Numbered from the stretch's first letter, positions 13,401-22,345 are shown. The stretch is 64,000 nt of DNA from Argyresthia goedartella (GCA_949825045.1 OX463806.1:46586208-46650207); one strand, 5' to 3'. The notes: a model not told the origin generated them from the sequence alone. Numbers and translations: made by a program.

Positions 13401-16400
13401 AGCCTTCCCAACTCTGTCATTCCTATACAGCCTGTATCCTGGAAGACAGTACATAGAAGAGGGCAGGCTAGGCTTAAGGAATGATTCCGACACAAGAATG
13501 CCGTCTATACATTGCTGATTAAAAGTGTGTCAAGGTCAGAATAACTCGAGTGTATACTCTGGGCATTAATGTGAACTAGGTTCAAATTTTTCCCCAGACC
13601 ATTCCCAAAAACATTTTTCAGTTTGATTGAACGAGATTCCGCTAAAGATGAGTTTTCATTGTCACTCTCTGCACTTTCAAAGTCATCGTTGGAGGAGCAC
13701 GAGAAGAAATTAGATATATAATAGGATTTCATACTTAGTTACTTAACACTTTTATATTTCTATATTTAAATATTATGATATGCAATGGGATTTCATACTT
13801 ACTTACTGGACTGTTTAGCGTTTTCCTGGACACTTCGAAAAATTGTCCAGGATAAGTCACTTTCGGATATTATTTTCACAGATGCTATGGGAACATTTCA
13901 TACAATTTTTGAGAATAAATATTTTTCTCACACATGCAATGAAATGTCGTCATTACGTGCGCTATAATAGCGAAGTATCACGTTGCGGGCCGCTGTCGAA
14001 ACGGGTACTGTAATGGAATTTCATCAACATTTAATGCAGGTAATATGGGCGGGAACTAATCTTTTTTAACTTTATACTCAAAGCAAAAGACATCAACAGA
14101 CGACGAAATTACGATAAGTATTTTTTATTTCATTGCTTGTGTGAGAAAAGCACTATAGAATACATGCCTCTGGCCGTGAATAGGGTTTGCCGGCTTCGTA
14201 TTCCTATCTGGTCTTTACCTACTCAGCCGGCAAGCCCTTCTTTCCCGGCGTCTGCAGTAATGTACTATTACACAGACGTTAAATAACTTAATTTTAAATC
14301 TTTTACTTTATTTAATTTTACATGTTTTATTAGTTATTTTATGTTTATATTTATTCATAAATACGTTTTCCAACATCATATTTTAAAAACCTCCTTGTTT
14401 TATAACTGACGCACGAGTGACAGATACAATTTAAAACAAAAAAAAAATACGCCTTTAGACGTAATAAAGGCTAATGTAGCTCTGAATGCCTGCGCGTTAT
14501 GAAACCCTTTACCTACGAGCAAGTGTGATGAAAAAGTACATTACATACCTAGGGCGGTAAAACAAAGTATGTCTCAGATTGCAAGTATTCCACGCCCGAG
14601 ATAAATATGCGATCTGAGGCTTGCTTTATTACCGCCCGTGGGGAGTATAAAATTTCTAGAGAGTTTATAATATCGCGAGTAAGATTATAAACAGACGGTG
14701 TTCACAATCTAACGGTGACATATACATGTTTATGATGCTGACTATACTTTAAAAATCCTACAACTTACAACCCGTTTACTATAAGTTTGGAGCTGGCGTC
14801 GATGATAACCTGTTCTGGCGAGGTCTTTTTAATCAAAATGTCTATGACATACAGGTCGGTATTTATAGATACATATATGTGATCATTTGGAAGGTTTAAA
14901 TTATCGCCGCCGTCAGCGTACAGCGTACAGCGAATTGAACAGCTCCTTCTCTTTTCCCGGATTAGGCAACTTATGCAGAATGTCCTTGGATTCTAAAAAA
15001 ATATTTAACGCAACCCAGTGAGTCCCATGGTCTGGGGCCCAGTTCACAAAGGCTTGTAACTTGTGCTACAAGCATAAGCATAAGCATAACTTTAATTGAA
15101 AGATACTCTCGTTTCTATTTATAGTTACAATCCTTTATTTTACAAACCACTACGTACCTCTACGTAATCTGTATTAATTTAGTTTGTTTATTAGTAACTA
15201 GCTGTTGCCCGCGACTTTGGCGGCGTAGACCTTTTTATCATCTAAGAAAAATGTTTTCTCTCCATAAAAAATTTGAACCCTCTTTTAACCCCCTCAGGGG
15301 ATAAATTTTAAAAAACGTTGAAATAAATGTTCTCGTTTTTAAACAAACAGTCTATAACCGAAGTTAAAAATCTCATACCTACTTTAAAAATGCCTTGCTA
15401 TTTACACAAACTTTAAACCTCTTTTTAACACTCTTAGGGGATGAATTTGAAAAAACTCTAAAATTAGTTTTGTAGCCGTTTAATAAGACCGAATTTACAA
15501 ATCTCTTACTTTAAAAATTGCTCTCCATATAAACTTTGAACCCCTTTTTAACCCCCTTAGGGGTAGAATGAAGTCCTTAGTGTGCCTCTTAAATTTGATT
15601 GAAATCCAACGATAAATAACGCTACAGCAAGCTGCCCCGTTTTCCCCTTCCACTTCCCCCATCACACCCTTGAAGTTTATCCAATGAACAACTGGAATTT
15701 GTAGGTATAAATAAAATAACCCGACTGCATTTTCTTTCAATACCACTTACAAACTTATGAACGCACCTGGTTTCTTACATGGAGTATGAATGTAGCCGCA
15801 CCAATAACTTTGCAACGTCATAATCCGCCATTTAATAAAATCTAAAAACTGACTCGACAAAAAAAAACTATATAATTATCGTATCTGCTCATATAATACA
15901 CTATTATTAACTGTACCACGTGACTTCCCGTTGACCAGGTCTCAACACATGACATTGGCGAAAGTATTGTAAGCCAGTTGTAGAAACGTTTTGATTTTTA
16001 AAATAAAATGTAAACAGAAATAAGAGCCAAGTTTTATCAAAAAACAAACTTTTATGAACTGCCACGCCATTAGCGTTTGTGGCTGTTAGGTATTTAGATC
16101 ATTATAGCTGAGCGTAGATTAGTAGTTTTACTATTTTCTAAAGATTATTGCAACAAATAACGCACAGAGAAATATTATAAGATAAGCGAACGGCATATTA
16201 TGCGCCTAAATCATAAAAACTGTGCACACAGGCGAGCTTTATTCGTTATGTTATGTATGACGATGTGTTTAGTAACTCATACCCATCGCTAATGCACACT
16301 AATGCATTTGCTCACTATTAGCCCAGGTTCGCGCCGGACGATCCACCGCGCTCAACCGAGCGGAGGTGCTCACTTGTGGAGGTGGATCGTCCGATGCTGT

Positions 16401-18831
16401 ACCCGGTATTGTGAGGAGGGAACGTGTATGTACTCATGTGGTTGGTTGGTCTTGTGCGCGCGTGCGCAGGTGCGCGGCGGAGCACATGGCGGGGGTGCGC
16501 GGGGAGGTGTCGCGCCTGCTGCAGCGCCTCCTGGAGCGGCTCACGGCGCTCGAGCGCTACGAGGAGACGCTCGCCGCCCAAGCGCCGCCCGCCCTGGCCG
16601 CTGCCGACTTGCTACCGCAGGTACACCGCCCGCATTATACATACATAGACATCAGCAAGCTGTACACAGCACACAATATTCAAAGAAAACGTATATCTTG
16701 TCAATTATGTTGTCCGTTCTATTGCAGCATAATGTTGAGCGTGCGCGTGCGTGTTGTGTTGTGTTGTTGTAGGGTGACATCCTCACGCTGGGGCTGAGTC
16801 CTGCGGAGCTCGCGGGGCAGCTCACCGCCGTGGAGCTGCACCGGCTGTCTTTCGTGGGGCCCGAGGAGTTCGTGGCGTCGTTCGCCCCCGCCCCCGCCGC
16901 CGCAGCCGCCCCCGCCGGTGCCCGCAACCTGGAGGCGTACGCGGCGTGGTTTGATCGGCTCAGCTACCTGGTGGCCACTGACGTGCTGCGCCCCGGCAAG
17001 AGCAAGCTGCGCGCGCGCCACCTCGAGCACTGGGTTATGACGGCGCGCGAGTGTTTCAACCTTGGCAACTTCAACTCGCTGATGGCGATCGTGAGCGCGC
17101 TCAACATGGCGCCGGTGGCGCGCCTGCGCAAGACGTGGCGCGCCACCGGTGCCGTGTGCGCACAGCAGCTGCGCCAGCTGGAGCTATGCCTAGAGCCGAG
17201 CGGCAACCACGCGCGGTACCGCGCCGCGCTCGCAGCCGCGCCGCCGCAGCGCGCCGTGCCGCTGCTCGCCGTCACCTGCCGCGACCTGCACTTCGCCAAC
17301 CAGGGCACGCCTCACAAGGTAACTTACACACACACACACACGCCCCCTGCACGCACACACTCCAGGTTCCGTTCTAGCAGCTGACACGTGCGTGCTCCCG
17401 TCCCCGCAGGTGGGCGGCAACCGCGTGAACTTCGACAAGTGCTCGCTGCTGGCGCGCCACGTGAGCACGCAGCTGGCGGCGCGGCGGCTCGCGAGCGACG
17501 ACCCCGCGCCCCCCGCCGCAGCGCCCGCCGCGCCCGCGCTGCACCCGCCCGCATGGAGGTACCTCACCGCGCGCCCGGCGCTCTCCGAACTCGGTTAGTT
17601 TGCGCATATTTGTGTCCACCATGTTTTTTAACCCCCGACGAAGTAAAAGAGGGTTGTTGTTATTAGTTCTGTCCTTTTCTCTCGTACGCAATAATGTTGT
17701 CAGTTGGTCAACGACAGCTGTCGTAACTTGATTCGTGGTACAGGAAATCTGTCAGTACAGAAGATTTATTTATAGTTATCCCTTCTCGGTCCAAAAGGCA
17801 CTTCCCCCCTATCTCTTTAAGGCGAATATCATCCAACTACAGACGAAATAGTTTCCTTAACAGTGCTAGTCGAAACTTGAACAATGCGACGAAAGAGCTT
17901 GAGATTGATATATTTAATTGTGTAGTTCCATCTGTGAGGCGAAATTTAAGTAGTGTATGATTTGATTGAGCGATTTGTTTACCATATGTTTACCATGTTT
18001 ATGTAGTGGTATTGTAGTGTAATGTATTAGGTATTTAGGTTGTTTGTTTATTTCGGCTTTGTAAGATAAATTATATGCTCGTAGTTTTTATATACCTACA
18101 TCTGCTGTGTGTGCGCGCCGTTATTTGAATGTGCGTATCACTGATCTATTTTTTGTGCGATATCTATTTGTGAGTTCCTGTAATTGGCTTCATATTTCTA
18201 TTTAAATTTTCTTCATGTGATGTATTAGCTGTTGGTTCTCCTAGAATAAATAAATAAATAAATAAATAAATAAATATCAACATTCGGGCCGGGGTACTGT
18301 TGTTCACGTCCGTTCCGTAGGAAATACTTGGACTCCAACACCCTACTTGTTCTTCTGGGTATTGATATTCATATTCCGAATATCTCTGAAAAACAAAGCA
18401 AATTATTTGCCCTCAATTCTTATTTAGTCGAGATGACAATCCATTCGAAATTAAATATCAATGCCGCAACGCCGGCCGTAACATGCGGTTCCTGAACACA
18501 TCATTGGCAGCTTATAATACGTGTGAAGATAAAGCAGTGTATGTAACTAACTGTAGATAATTAGCCATTAAACCGTCGAGTGATGTTATTATGTAACTCG
18601 CCTGTCTTATTTTAATGACTTTCAATATGTAACAGTCACTTAAACTACAATAATTTATGGATATTGACATTGCTTCTGGTGCGTGTCGCGGCAGGTCTCG
18701 AGCTGACGTCGTTCGAGCGCGAGCCGCCGGTGGACCAGCCGGAGAAGGAGCGGCTGAAGCGGCTGCGCGGCGCGCCGCCCCCGCCACCCCCGCCGCACCA
18801 GCCGCCCGCGCCCGCGCCTGCGCCACCCTAG
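1140..18831 (+). CDS. RASGEF1: RasGEF domain-containing family member 1 (RasGEF1) gene, six exons, 5' end incomplete
   Basis: Exons are 1140-1400, 2870-3090, 16470-16620, 16773-17318, 17410-17593 and 18695-18831. All have AG/GT borders, phases agree, and the sum is 1500 nt (499 aa plus TAG). The product should activate small Ras/Rap-type GTPases by GDP release in the cytoplasm; vertebrate RASGEF1 proteins act mainly on Rap2. Visible blocks in order: FIFTFLLCSRLFIKPHELL (RasGEF_N), FPYDFRDE, ALERYEETLAA, GPEEFV, NLEAYAAWFDRLSYLVAT, ARECFNLGNFNSLMAI, LNMAPVARLRKTW, HFANQG, NRVNFDK. These match the RASGEF1A/B/C layout (about 470-490 aa) rather than SOS or C3G. An upstream exon probably supplies the start, although ATG 1098 is in frame. 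The C-terminus is a proline/alanine-rich tail. Family placement is secure; the A/B/C subtype is not decided. Confidence 0.9.
1530..1554. repeat. (TA)n microsatellite
   Basis: Twelve uninterrupted TA repeats. Confidence 0.9.
1921..2206. repeat. 64-bp tandem repeat at the end of a dispersed element
   Basis: Three 64-bp units begin at 1921, 1985 and 2049 (core ATGGGATTTCATACTTACTT). The unit is followed by GCGTTTTCCTGGACACTTC and GGGAACATTTCATAC. The same order of sequences recurs at 13714-13915, so this is a dispersed non-autonomous element with variable copy number of the 64-bp unit. Confidence 0.75.
2287..2474 (+). other. Unidentified coding-like stretch
   Basis: An open frame runs from near 2303 to TAG at about 2472 and reads TERYVITVYCTEHGHDEIEL followed by Asn/Leu-rich sequence. 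The composition looks protein-like, but I recognise no family. It does not fit between the RasGEF1 exons. It is possibly a relic of a mobile-element gene. Confidence 0.2.
2870..3090 (+). CDS. RASGEF1: RasGEF1 exon b (RasGEF_N domain, second half) with internal duplication
   Basis: Acceptor is gcggcag at 2863-2869 and donor gt at 3091, leaving phase 2. It encodes GAGEARGGCAARDVADM twice (2870-2920 and 2945-2995), joined by ELSVRRQ. The conserved HWTASFPYDFRDEHVMALV follows. The 75-bp duplication includes the 3' splice-site region, so it appears to have moved the exon start upstream and added 25 residues. The second copy of the site reads gcaag and is no longer a consensus acceptor. Confidence 0.8.
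3091..4215. other. Start of RasGEF1 intron 2 with dispersed-repeat fragment
   Basis: No gene is seen. Around 3825-3960 is a dispersed repeat beginning ACCCGATTGCGCCAGAAGGA; a second fragment lies at 44637-44670 (CCGACTGCACCAGAAGGAGG). I recall this family as common in lepidopteran genomes. Confidence 0.5.
4216..4413 (-). repeat. tRNA-derived SINE, copy 1
   Basis: Read on the - strand it starts near 4413 with GACGATCTCTGTGGTGCAG. It has an A-box-like TGGTGCAGCGG (4392-4402) and a B-box-like GGTTCGATCCC (4350-4360), the spacing of an internal pol III promoter. The body ends at a (TA)n tail (4220-4237). The copy at 49831-50015 shares head and body. Confidence 0.75.
5131..5905. repeat. 50-bp minisatellite
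   Basis: The unit is ACATACTCGGGTACCTGACC + TCATCGTGACTAATAACCAA + CTTAGCACGT. About three units lie at 5131-5282 and eight at 5491-5905. The gap is a MITE (5283-5490). Units differ by point changes and small insertions (ACAT, CTCCAA). Confidence 0.9.
5279..5493. mobile_element. MITE inserted in the 50-bp minisatellite
   Basis: Terminal inverted repeats are ATCGAACCATCTGAATCATG.. on the left and ..CATGATTCAGTTTGTTCGAT on the right. The inner 15 bp (CTGAATCATGACCCA) are perfect. GTAC flanks both sides, and removing the element restores a normal repeat unit. No coding capacity. Confidence 0.75.
6515..6640 (+). mobile_element. 3' fragment of a non-LTR retrotransposon
   Basis: The + frame reads LMNVEEARDVCQDRSRWRSM then VSAYPSSGK and a stop. 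From memory this is the C-terminal end of a common lepidopteran endonuclease/RT protein. A TATG-rich tail follows. Everything upstream of the fragment is missing. Confidence 0.5.
6808..6944. repeat. 16-bp minisatellite (AAGTGGTCAAAACCAG)n
   Basis: About eight to nine tandem copies of AAGTGGTCAAAACCAG or AAGTGGTCAAATCCAG. The two variants roughly alternate, suggesting a 32-bp higher-order unit. Confidence 0.9.
7079..7180. repeat. Dispersed repeat fragment (copy also at 49061-49157)
   Basis: The block AACTGAAATTGTCTAT..CGCAAATGAACACCGAAATTGCTTTTG (in parts) is nearly identical to 49061-49157. The family is not identified. Confidence 0.6.
7488..7531. repeat. Perfect 44-bp palindrome
   Basis: The half-arm GAGCAGGCAGACGCAGGCAG+GC (7488-7509) is followed without spacer by its exact reverse complement (7510-7531). 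The arms are built of CAGGCAG/CAGACG sub-repeats. Confidence 0.95.
7620..8112. other. Anonymous intronic DNA
   Basis: No gene, no repeat that I can name. Confidence 0.4.
8113..8708 (+). mobile_element. LINE 3' tail
   Basis: A GGGACCCCCG/CGGGGGTCCC hairpin lies at about 8114-8152. The segment ends in CAATAAATGATTTGATTTGA plus poly-A at 8676-8708. A (TTTGA)n-A tail after AATAAA is typical of lepidopteran Jockey/CR1-type LINEs. The coding part is absent. Confidence 0.55.
8953..9522 (-). CDS. OTU-family cysteine protease ORF, probably of a mobile element
   Basis: 189 aa from a true ATG (9520-9522). Residues 9-12 DGNC with LFHAIADQI are the OTU catalytic Asp/Cys box. WGGEEIIIAAAEFY (76-89) is the central block, and SHYDSA (His125) carries the catalytic His. 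All three expected catalytic residues are present. OTU proteins cleave ubiquitin chains; in insects, stand-alone OTU ORFs without a neighbouring host gene usually belong to Helitron/Helentron or LTR elements. The C-terminal ~50 residues leave the fold and end hydrophobic (YGLFHLCVFCFVVSSALF), possibly because the real frame continues elsewhere. An LTR-like block lies upstream (10087-10442). It sits antisense in RasGEF1 intron 2. Which element class it belongs to is not resolved. Confidence 0.65.
   Translation of the reverse strand: METLPMPRDGNCLFHAIADQINHLFGATFNHTHIRSDLARYVEANSNYPRIKLAIDAPNAEAFTEYIKNLDIQGTWGGEEIIIAAAEFYVISVAIHQQNGPSIVYSPQQEYNAVGTINLTFSDSHYDSAYIIEHQNVINNQSNLQHLTFPIPKYSATTKVHSSSTYYYGLFHLCVFCFVVSSALFSKYI
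10087..10442 (-). repeat. Possible solo or 5' LTR-like block
   Basis: On the - strand this 356-bp block starts TGTAATGAATG and ends ATATAACA. It holds CACC-rich and TTTATTGC-containing promoter-like sequence, and it precedes the OTU ORF on the same strand. No second copy was found, so LTR status is a guess from the TG..CA ends and the compositional break. Confidence 0.25.
10443..10650. other. GC-richer anonymous block
   Basis: No gene or named repeat. GCACAGATGGG(A/G)TGCCT occurs twice (10391 and 10492), a short local duplication. Confidence 0.35.
10651..10861. repeat. 105-bp tandem duplication at the LINE 3' end
   Basis: ACACTACATACACAAGTA through AGATAATGTTCCTTCAAAC (about 10652-10760) repeats directly at about 10757-10865 with few changes. 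This is the 3' UTR/tail side of the - strand LINE that follows. Confidence 0.85.
10660..13735 (-). mobile_element. Nearly complete LINE (CR1/Jockey group), ~3.1 kb
   Basis: Endonuclease pieces lie at 13732-13505 (NLNLVHINAQSIHSSYSDLD), 13493-13122 (ADGGVAVYLRSDIPCKVV, LLGVFYSPS, LILGDFNT) and 13100-12830 (SLLDLIITSDPDKV, SYHDLIFLSY). They are followed by the RT frame 12892-10841. Breaks between the pieces are a few frameshifts or stops (near 13500, 13110 and 12820). The tail is at 10660-10860. The 5' side abuts a 64-bp-unit repeat (13714-13915). It lies antisense in RasGEF1 intron 2. Confidence 0.88.
10841..12892 (-). CDS. LINE reverse transcriptase ORF
   Basis: 683 codons open; the first codon listed is TTG, so this is an internal frame rather than a true start. 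RT blocks: FKEFRPISILPLLSKVLE (258-275), RFQSGFRSGHSTATALL (294-310), LALLDFSSAFNCVDFDIL (328-345), AGVPQGGILSPLLF (387-400) and HLYADDLQIY (416-425) with the catalytic YADD. A C-terminal region WLPIRLRRDTHILTLLFNIL follows, with no RNase H. The endonuclease joins from another frame near 12820. Such enzymes copy the element by target-primed reverse transcription. An intact RT frame indicates a fairly recent insertion. Confidence 0.9.
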   Translation of the reverse strand: MKNWILTLLKLMPPLLIGSPSSLARPLMTKVNNFNTIILGLFDRHTPIKRVRVKHLPAPWLNDVIKRLMTKRNRAKCRYKKVPTNENFHTFKSLRNRCNRMCRDAKRRHIYECIENYTPAQVWKFLRTLGVGKSRDLPVGNVDLNGLNRFLSAPPVMMDFIVKKATLRSLRLRPAATTTPFEFSPVGVDAVRKAVLAISSKAVGDDSICPRMIRSVLDELLPAITHLINYSLSECSFPKVWKKAHVIPLPKTSNPSSFKEFRPISILPLLSKVLESVVHTQFSSYLSRNNLINRFQSGFRSGHSTATALLKVTDDIQFAMDNKQLSMLALLDFSSAFNCVDFDILTQILRSFNVSSRSACWFDSYLRDRQQRVRSEETFTEWCDLLAGVPQGGILSPLLFSVFINSISDVISSPYHLYADDLQIYRHFLFSDVNLAIDTLNADLENIRTWSYGLLVNPSKSQAIIIPPVTYDGTLIAYSDKAKNLGVMFDRQLSWTNHVSEVSRRVFATFRSLRRLQNFLPHQTKITLAQSLLLPLIDYADVCWASANEEQLNRLERLQNLGIRFIFGLRKFDHVSQYRKELKWLPIRLRRDTHILTLLFNILTNLRYPSFLRELFQFLPSARPRRTHTASLLSIPHHNTVAYKHCLRLRAITLWNSLPCTIRDSPSLPVFKNRLKEHYLSLS
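13714..13915. repeat. Second copy of the 1921-2206 dispersed element
   Basis: It holds one and a half 64-bp units, then AGCGTTTTCCTGGACACTTC and GGGAACATTTCATAC in the same order as at 1921-2206. The LINE 5' end joins it near 13714-13735. Confidence 0.75.
13916..14547. other. Anonymous intronic DNA
   Basis: No gene is seen. AT-rich; a short GTTTGCCGGCTTCGTATTCC segment near 14187 looks like a fragment of an unknown repeat. Confidence 0.4.
14548..14640. repeat. Imperfect hairpin / MITE-like element
   Basis: GGGCGGTAAAACAAAGTATG..TCAGATTGC on the left mirrors GCGATCTGAGGC..TTGCTTTATTACCGCCC on the right, with about 30 nt between. Confidence 0.6.
15190..15830. repeat. Dispersed repeat fragments ('ctagctgttgcccgcgac' family and companion)
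   Basis: It begins ACTAGCTGTTGCCCGCGACT and contains three degenerate TTTAACCCCCTTAGGGG-type modules (about 15280, 15425 and 15545). The last part (15650-15815), including CATTTTCTTTCAATACC and ACTTATGAACGCACCTGGTT, matches 56375-56550. I recall the family as widespread in Lepidoptera. Confidence 0.65.
15831..16300. other. Anonymous intronic DNA
   Basis: AT-rich; nothing recognised. Confidence 0.4.
16470..16620 (+). CDS. RASGEF1: RasGEF1 exon c (linker helices)
   Basis: Acceptor is gcgcag at 16464-16469 and donor gtacac at 16621. The first G completes the AG left by exon b to give Arg. It encodes SRLLQRLLERLTALERYEETLAA, which parallels the 'KLAALSQYEEVLAK' segment between the two domains of RASGEF1B. 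Almost every third codon position is G or C. Confidence 0.85.
16773..17318 (+). CDS. RASGEF1: RasGEF1 exon d (CDC25/RasGEF catalytic core)
   Basis: Acceptor is ttgttgtag ending at 16772 and donor gtaact at 17319, both phase 0. The 182 residues include LAGQLTAVELHRLSFVGPEEFV, NLEAYAAWFDRLSYLVATDV, ARECFNLGNFNSLMAI, LNMAPVARLRKTW and the structural block DLHFANQG. These are the conserved SCR1-SCR4-type motifs of the CDC25 fold. An Ala/Pro-rich insert (about residues 35-48 of the exon) replaces a Lys-rich loop found in vertebrates. Confidence 0.92.
17410..17593 (+). CDS. RASGEF1: RasGEF1 exon e (end of catalytic domain)
   Basis: Acceptor is ccccgcag ending at 17409 and donor gttagt at 17594, leaving phase 1. 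NRVNFDKCSLLARHVS corresponds to the final helices of the RasGEF domain. An Ala/Pro-rich loop follows, then WRYLTARPALSEL. Confidence 0.85.
18246..18275. repeat. (AAAT)n microsatellite
   Basis: Seven to eight uninterrupted AAAT units. Confidence 0.9.
18695..18831 (+). CDS. RASGEF1: RasGEF1 terminal exon
   Basis: Acceptor is gcggcag ending at 18694; GT completes the Gly codon begun in exon e. ELTSFEREPP..EKERLKRLR parallels the C-terminus of RASGEF1B. It is followed by a Pro/Ala tail (about 20 residues) and TAG 18829-18831. The nearest AATAAA is at 19152-19157, a possible poly(A) signal about 320 nt downstream. Confidence 0.82.
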
Positions 18832-21800
18832 ACCAAGCCCGCGACGTCACACACCTACCAGCAGTATTCACAGATTAGCTAGGCAGATTATTAACACCAC
18901 AGGCAAACATATTGTGTGGCAATGCTAACGCGCCAGTCGGTAGAGTTACTGTATGCCACAAAAGGTCGTGCATAAGTTATTTTTTGTTATTTGTAGATGT
19001 GGGTGCAATTGAGTAAATATCATAAATGGTAACACAAGATCTCTCGGGATAACTTTTGGCAGCTACAAAACCTCCAAATATTGGGACGTTTTTTGGTTTC
19101 TAGCTCATAAATTCTTAACGGTGTATCGCAGTGAAAAGTTGCTTTCCGACAAATAAATGAGCATATAATGTTGCGTTTAATGAGTACCAAATCTTAATAA
19201 TTAACTAAAGGAATATACTAGAAAACCATGGTCAAAAACGGAAGTTTCTTCCGAACTAATAACCGGAATATAGACGTCTAGTGAGTCCCACGTTTGCTCG
19301 AATCTTCGAATCCCGGTGCCGACCATTATCTGCAATATTACAAACCATAATAGATTGTTATGCAAGGGAGGTAGGTCATCAATTACACCCGAGATATTTA
19401 AGCGCACGAGCGAGAGAAGCGAGCGATGATGCTTATGGTACGAGGGTGTAATTGATCACTTACACCCGAGTGAAATACTCTACTTTTCATCACTAATGCG
19501 AGGCAGTTTTTTTTTCATTATAAATATATTTCCGACAACGTTTTGAACAAAATTTGCGAGACGCCACTACATTTTAATCATGCGATTTTCTTACTGGCCA
19601 GTGCGATTGTTTTAAAAAAAATACAATCTAGTGTGACACTTTTAAGCATCTCGCCGGGGTCTTACCTCAAATATGAGGCCTTGCCCCAAATATAAGGCCT
19701 TGCCACAAATATGAGGCCTTGTCCCAAATTTCAAAGAAAAAAAAGCTTCGTTCTATTTTAAATTTTACGTACCCTCCTTCCCCAAGGGAAATCGTATTTA
19801 GCTCCCGCATATCGAGTCAAATTCAACTTGATTTCAAAACATTAGGATGAATACAACTAGTGCTCCACCTGTCTAGGGTTCCGTACCCGAAGGGTCCCTA
19901 CGGAGCACTATTGCTGTCACTCACGTGTCCGTCCGTCGTCTGTCACACAGGTGTTACAGCCAAACGGTTAGAGCTCCTTAAAATTTTCACCGTATAAACG
20001 TCTTATTAATCCAACACATTTTTAAACTATATTTTTAAATGTTTTAGGGGGGGCTCCCATAAAGACGAAAGGGGATTGCGAAAACAAATTCATTAAACTA
20101 CCTACCTACCTCATCGAGTAGTGTATCTTTGTCTAGAGCTCGTTGAGTAGCTAAATACAGTAGTTTTTGTTTATTTTTTTATTGGAAACCAAAGAAATAA
20201 GAGGCTACAAAAGTCAGCTTTTTTTGTACCGAAAACCTTAAAAATTGGGTGACATTGAATATTTTACTAACAATTACCAATATTATACAATTCCCTTATT
20301 TTTCGTCTTTCTTTCTAGATTTATTCGGGAGCCCTAAATGTGCGAAGTCGGCCGCTTATTATCTAACACACCCTTCAGCTAGAACCGGCGACTGGCGTGT
20401 AAGCTTATGTTTAAGTTCATGATAAATATTTGTGAATCCTTAAGGATGAATTTTTCACTCTCGTGAGAGGCTTGGGGCTGGCGTAACGTTATGCTGACTG
20501 AAAGCAAATAGGCCCCCGCGAGTGTGTGAAGGACAAAATGTCAGAAATTAATGACAATTATGACAAAAATGTTAAAGATTTTGGAATCAGTATTGGCAGA
20601 CTTTCCATGTATCATGTGAGTTTACTTATTTGATAAGTTTCACTGTTAGGTAATAAATAACATTGATACTCGTAGAAGCGTCACTTGATCGTTTAATGTA
20701 AATCGATATGATATAGAATGGATAAATATCCGTTGAGTGGCTCAAAATGTTTCAGTTTTTAATGCCACTTTTCCATTCAGTAGTACCTACATGTATAGGT
20801 ATGTATTGTATAGTCATAACATAAAAATAAATACAAATATAAGTATATTCCTTGCACATTACTTGCAATTTTAATGTTTGATGGACAGTATGCGTCTTGA
20901 TGAGGGTCGGTTGACAGACACTGTCAGCAGGCTAATGATATTCGGACATCTGGGAATTAAACCTGTGTCGCATGATACACCTGGTTGAGGTGTTAAACTC
21001 GCACAACTCTCCCCTCCCCTCCACCAGTCGCTTCGCCTACCCCTAACAGTAAAACATGTCGCCATTAACGGTATTATCACTTCTTTGGGAACTTACCTAT
21101 AATATATTGAAGTGACAACAATAATCGAGAGAAAAGTTCATATAATTCTTGTTTCAACCTCTTTTTAGGGTTCCCATCAGAATTCAAACTGACAATTCGA
21201 CAAATGAAAAGGCAGCATGTTTATAATAATGTGCTGATTGTTTGATTTGTTAATTTGAAATGGATTACGACGGGAATATTCCTAGATGTCAGGGAACATA
21301 CAGCTTAAAATACCTGATGTAATCACAGACAAGTCTCAAGCGCGCACGTAATTTGCAAGGGCAATAAGATTTTATTCCAAATATATTGTCGTCTATTTAG
21401 TATGTTGATGGAGGCTGTATTTATTTTTTTACCTCGTTCATGTTTTGCGTCGTACTTCGAAAATATGATCCTATAAAAACGTTGTTTAAGGTGTCGTCGG
21501 TAGTATCTGTGTAAATCTAAATACCTACATAAATGTTGGGACTAACGTATTAAATACTTAAATACTATAAGTAGTATCGCTTCGGATACGTTCTTGAAGA
21601 TTCTGTTGATTCCAATTACGTTGAATTTTATTCGCCATGCAAGCGGTGCATGCATGCAGGGGGTGTGATGCTCTATGGCAGTACCACGGCTATAAATAAA
21701 CTTTGTTTTACCATGAAAACATTGTACATTAAATGTACGAAATTGTACTAGGAAAATAAAACAAATAAACTTAAAAATAAGCGAGAAATAAGCGTTCACT

Positions 21801-21965
21801 GTGGTACAGCCAGAGACCACACACATATCTGGAGAACCCGACCATATTACGTGTGTTTCGGAATTATACTACACTGTGTTTTGCGCTTGTATCGCAAATA
21901 GCTCAGTTTAATTCAATAATTGTTTGGGACTATCTAATTAATTATTTGTGAAACCACAGGTTCAT
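18832..21965. other. RasGEF1 3' flank, repeats only
   Basis: No gene is seen. It contains an inverted repeat TCAATTACACCC/GGGTGTAATTGA (19379-19390 with 19444-19455) around a GAGCGAGAGAAGCGAGCG loop. A ~22-bp tandem ATATGAGGCCTTGCC..CAA array is at 19671-19735. A 'gggttccgtacccgaagggt' dispersed-repeat start is at 19877-19940 (relative at 56565). The rest is AT-rich anonymous sequence. Confidence 0.5.
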
Positions 21966-21969
21966 TCGT

Positions 21970-22345
21970 GCCAATTAGTAACCCTTCGTAATCCGGAGAT
22001 GACGGTAGTAGAGTAACGATTACAACTCAAAGCCTGGCTTTGCGGCAAAAACATACTGGCTTCAGTAGACATACTCCTGGGTGGCGCTAGGTGCTAATCT
22101 TAGAAAGTAAACAATACTTTACATAATTGCAAATAGGTTGGATTTTGGTGAATCTTTTTAATATTTATAATCTATTAAATGTAAACAAACTTGGCAAAGC
22201 AAAATCATTTTTTGTTCTCTTGAAATTTAATCTCCTAGCGCCATCTCGTGGGATTTGCAATTTGCAATAGTGCTGCTCCTCGAACTAAAGATGCTCTCGT
22301 AGCATTTCTGATTATACCGGTGACATAGTGTGTTCTACGTGGTCT
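21970..22345. repeat. Fold-back repeat family R1, uninterrupted copy
   Basis: It starts TTAGTAACCCTTCGTAATCC and ends GTGTTCTACGTGGTC. GGTGGCGCTAGGTGCTAATCT (22081-22101, in part) and AATCTCCTAGCGCCATCT (22230-22247) are mutually inverted around a ~125-nt AT-rich centre. The copy at 28190-29205 shares both ends but carries a large insertion. Confidence 0.75.
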
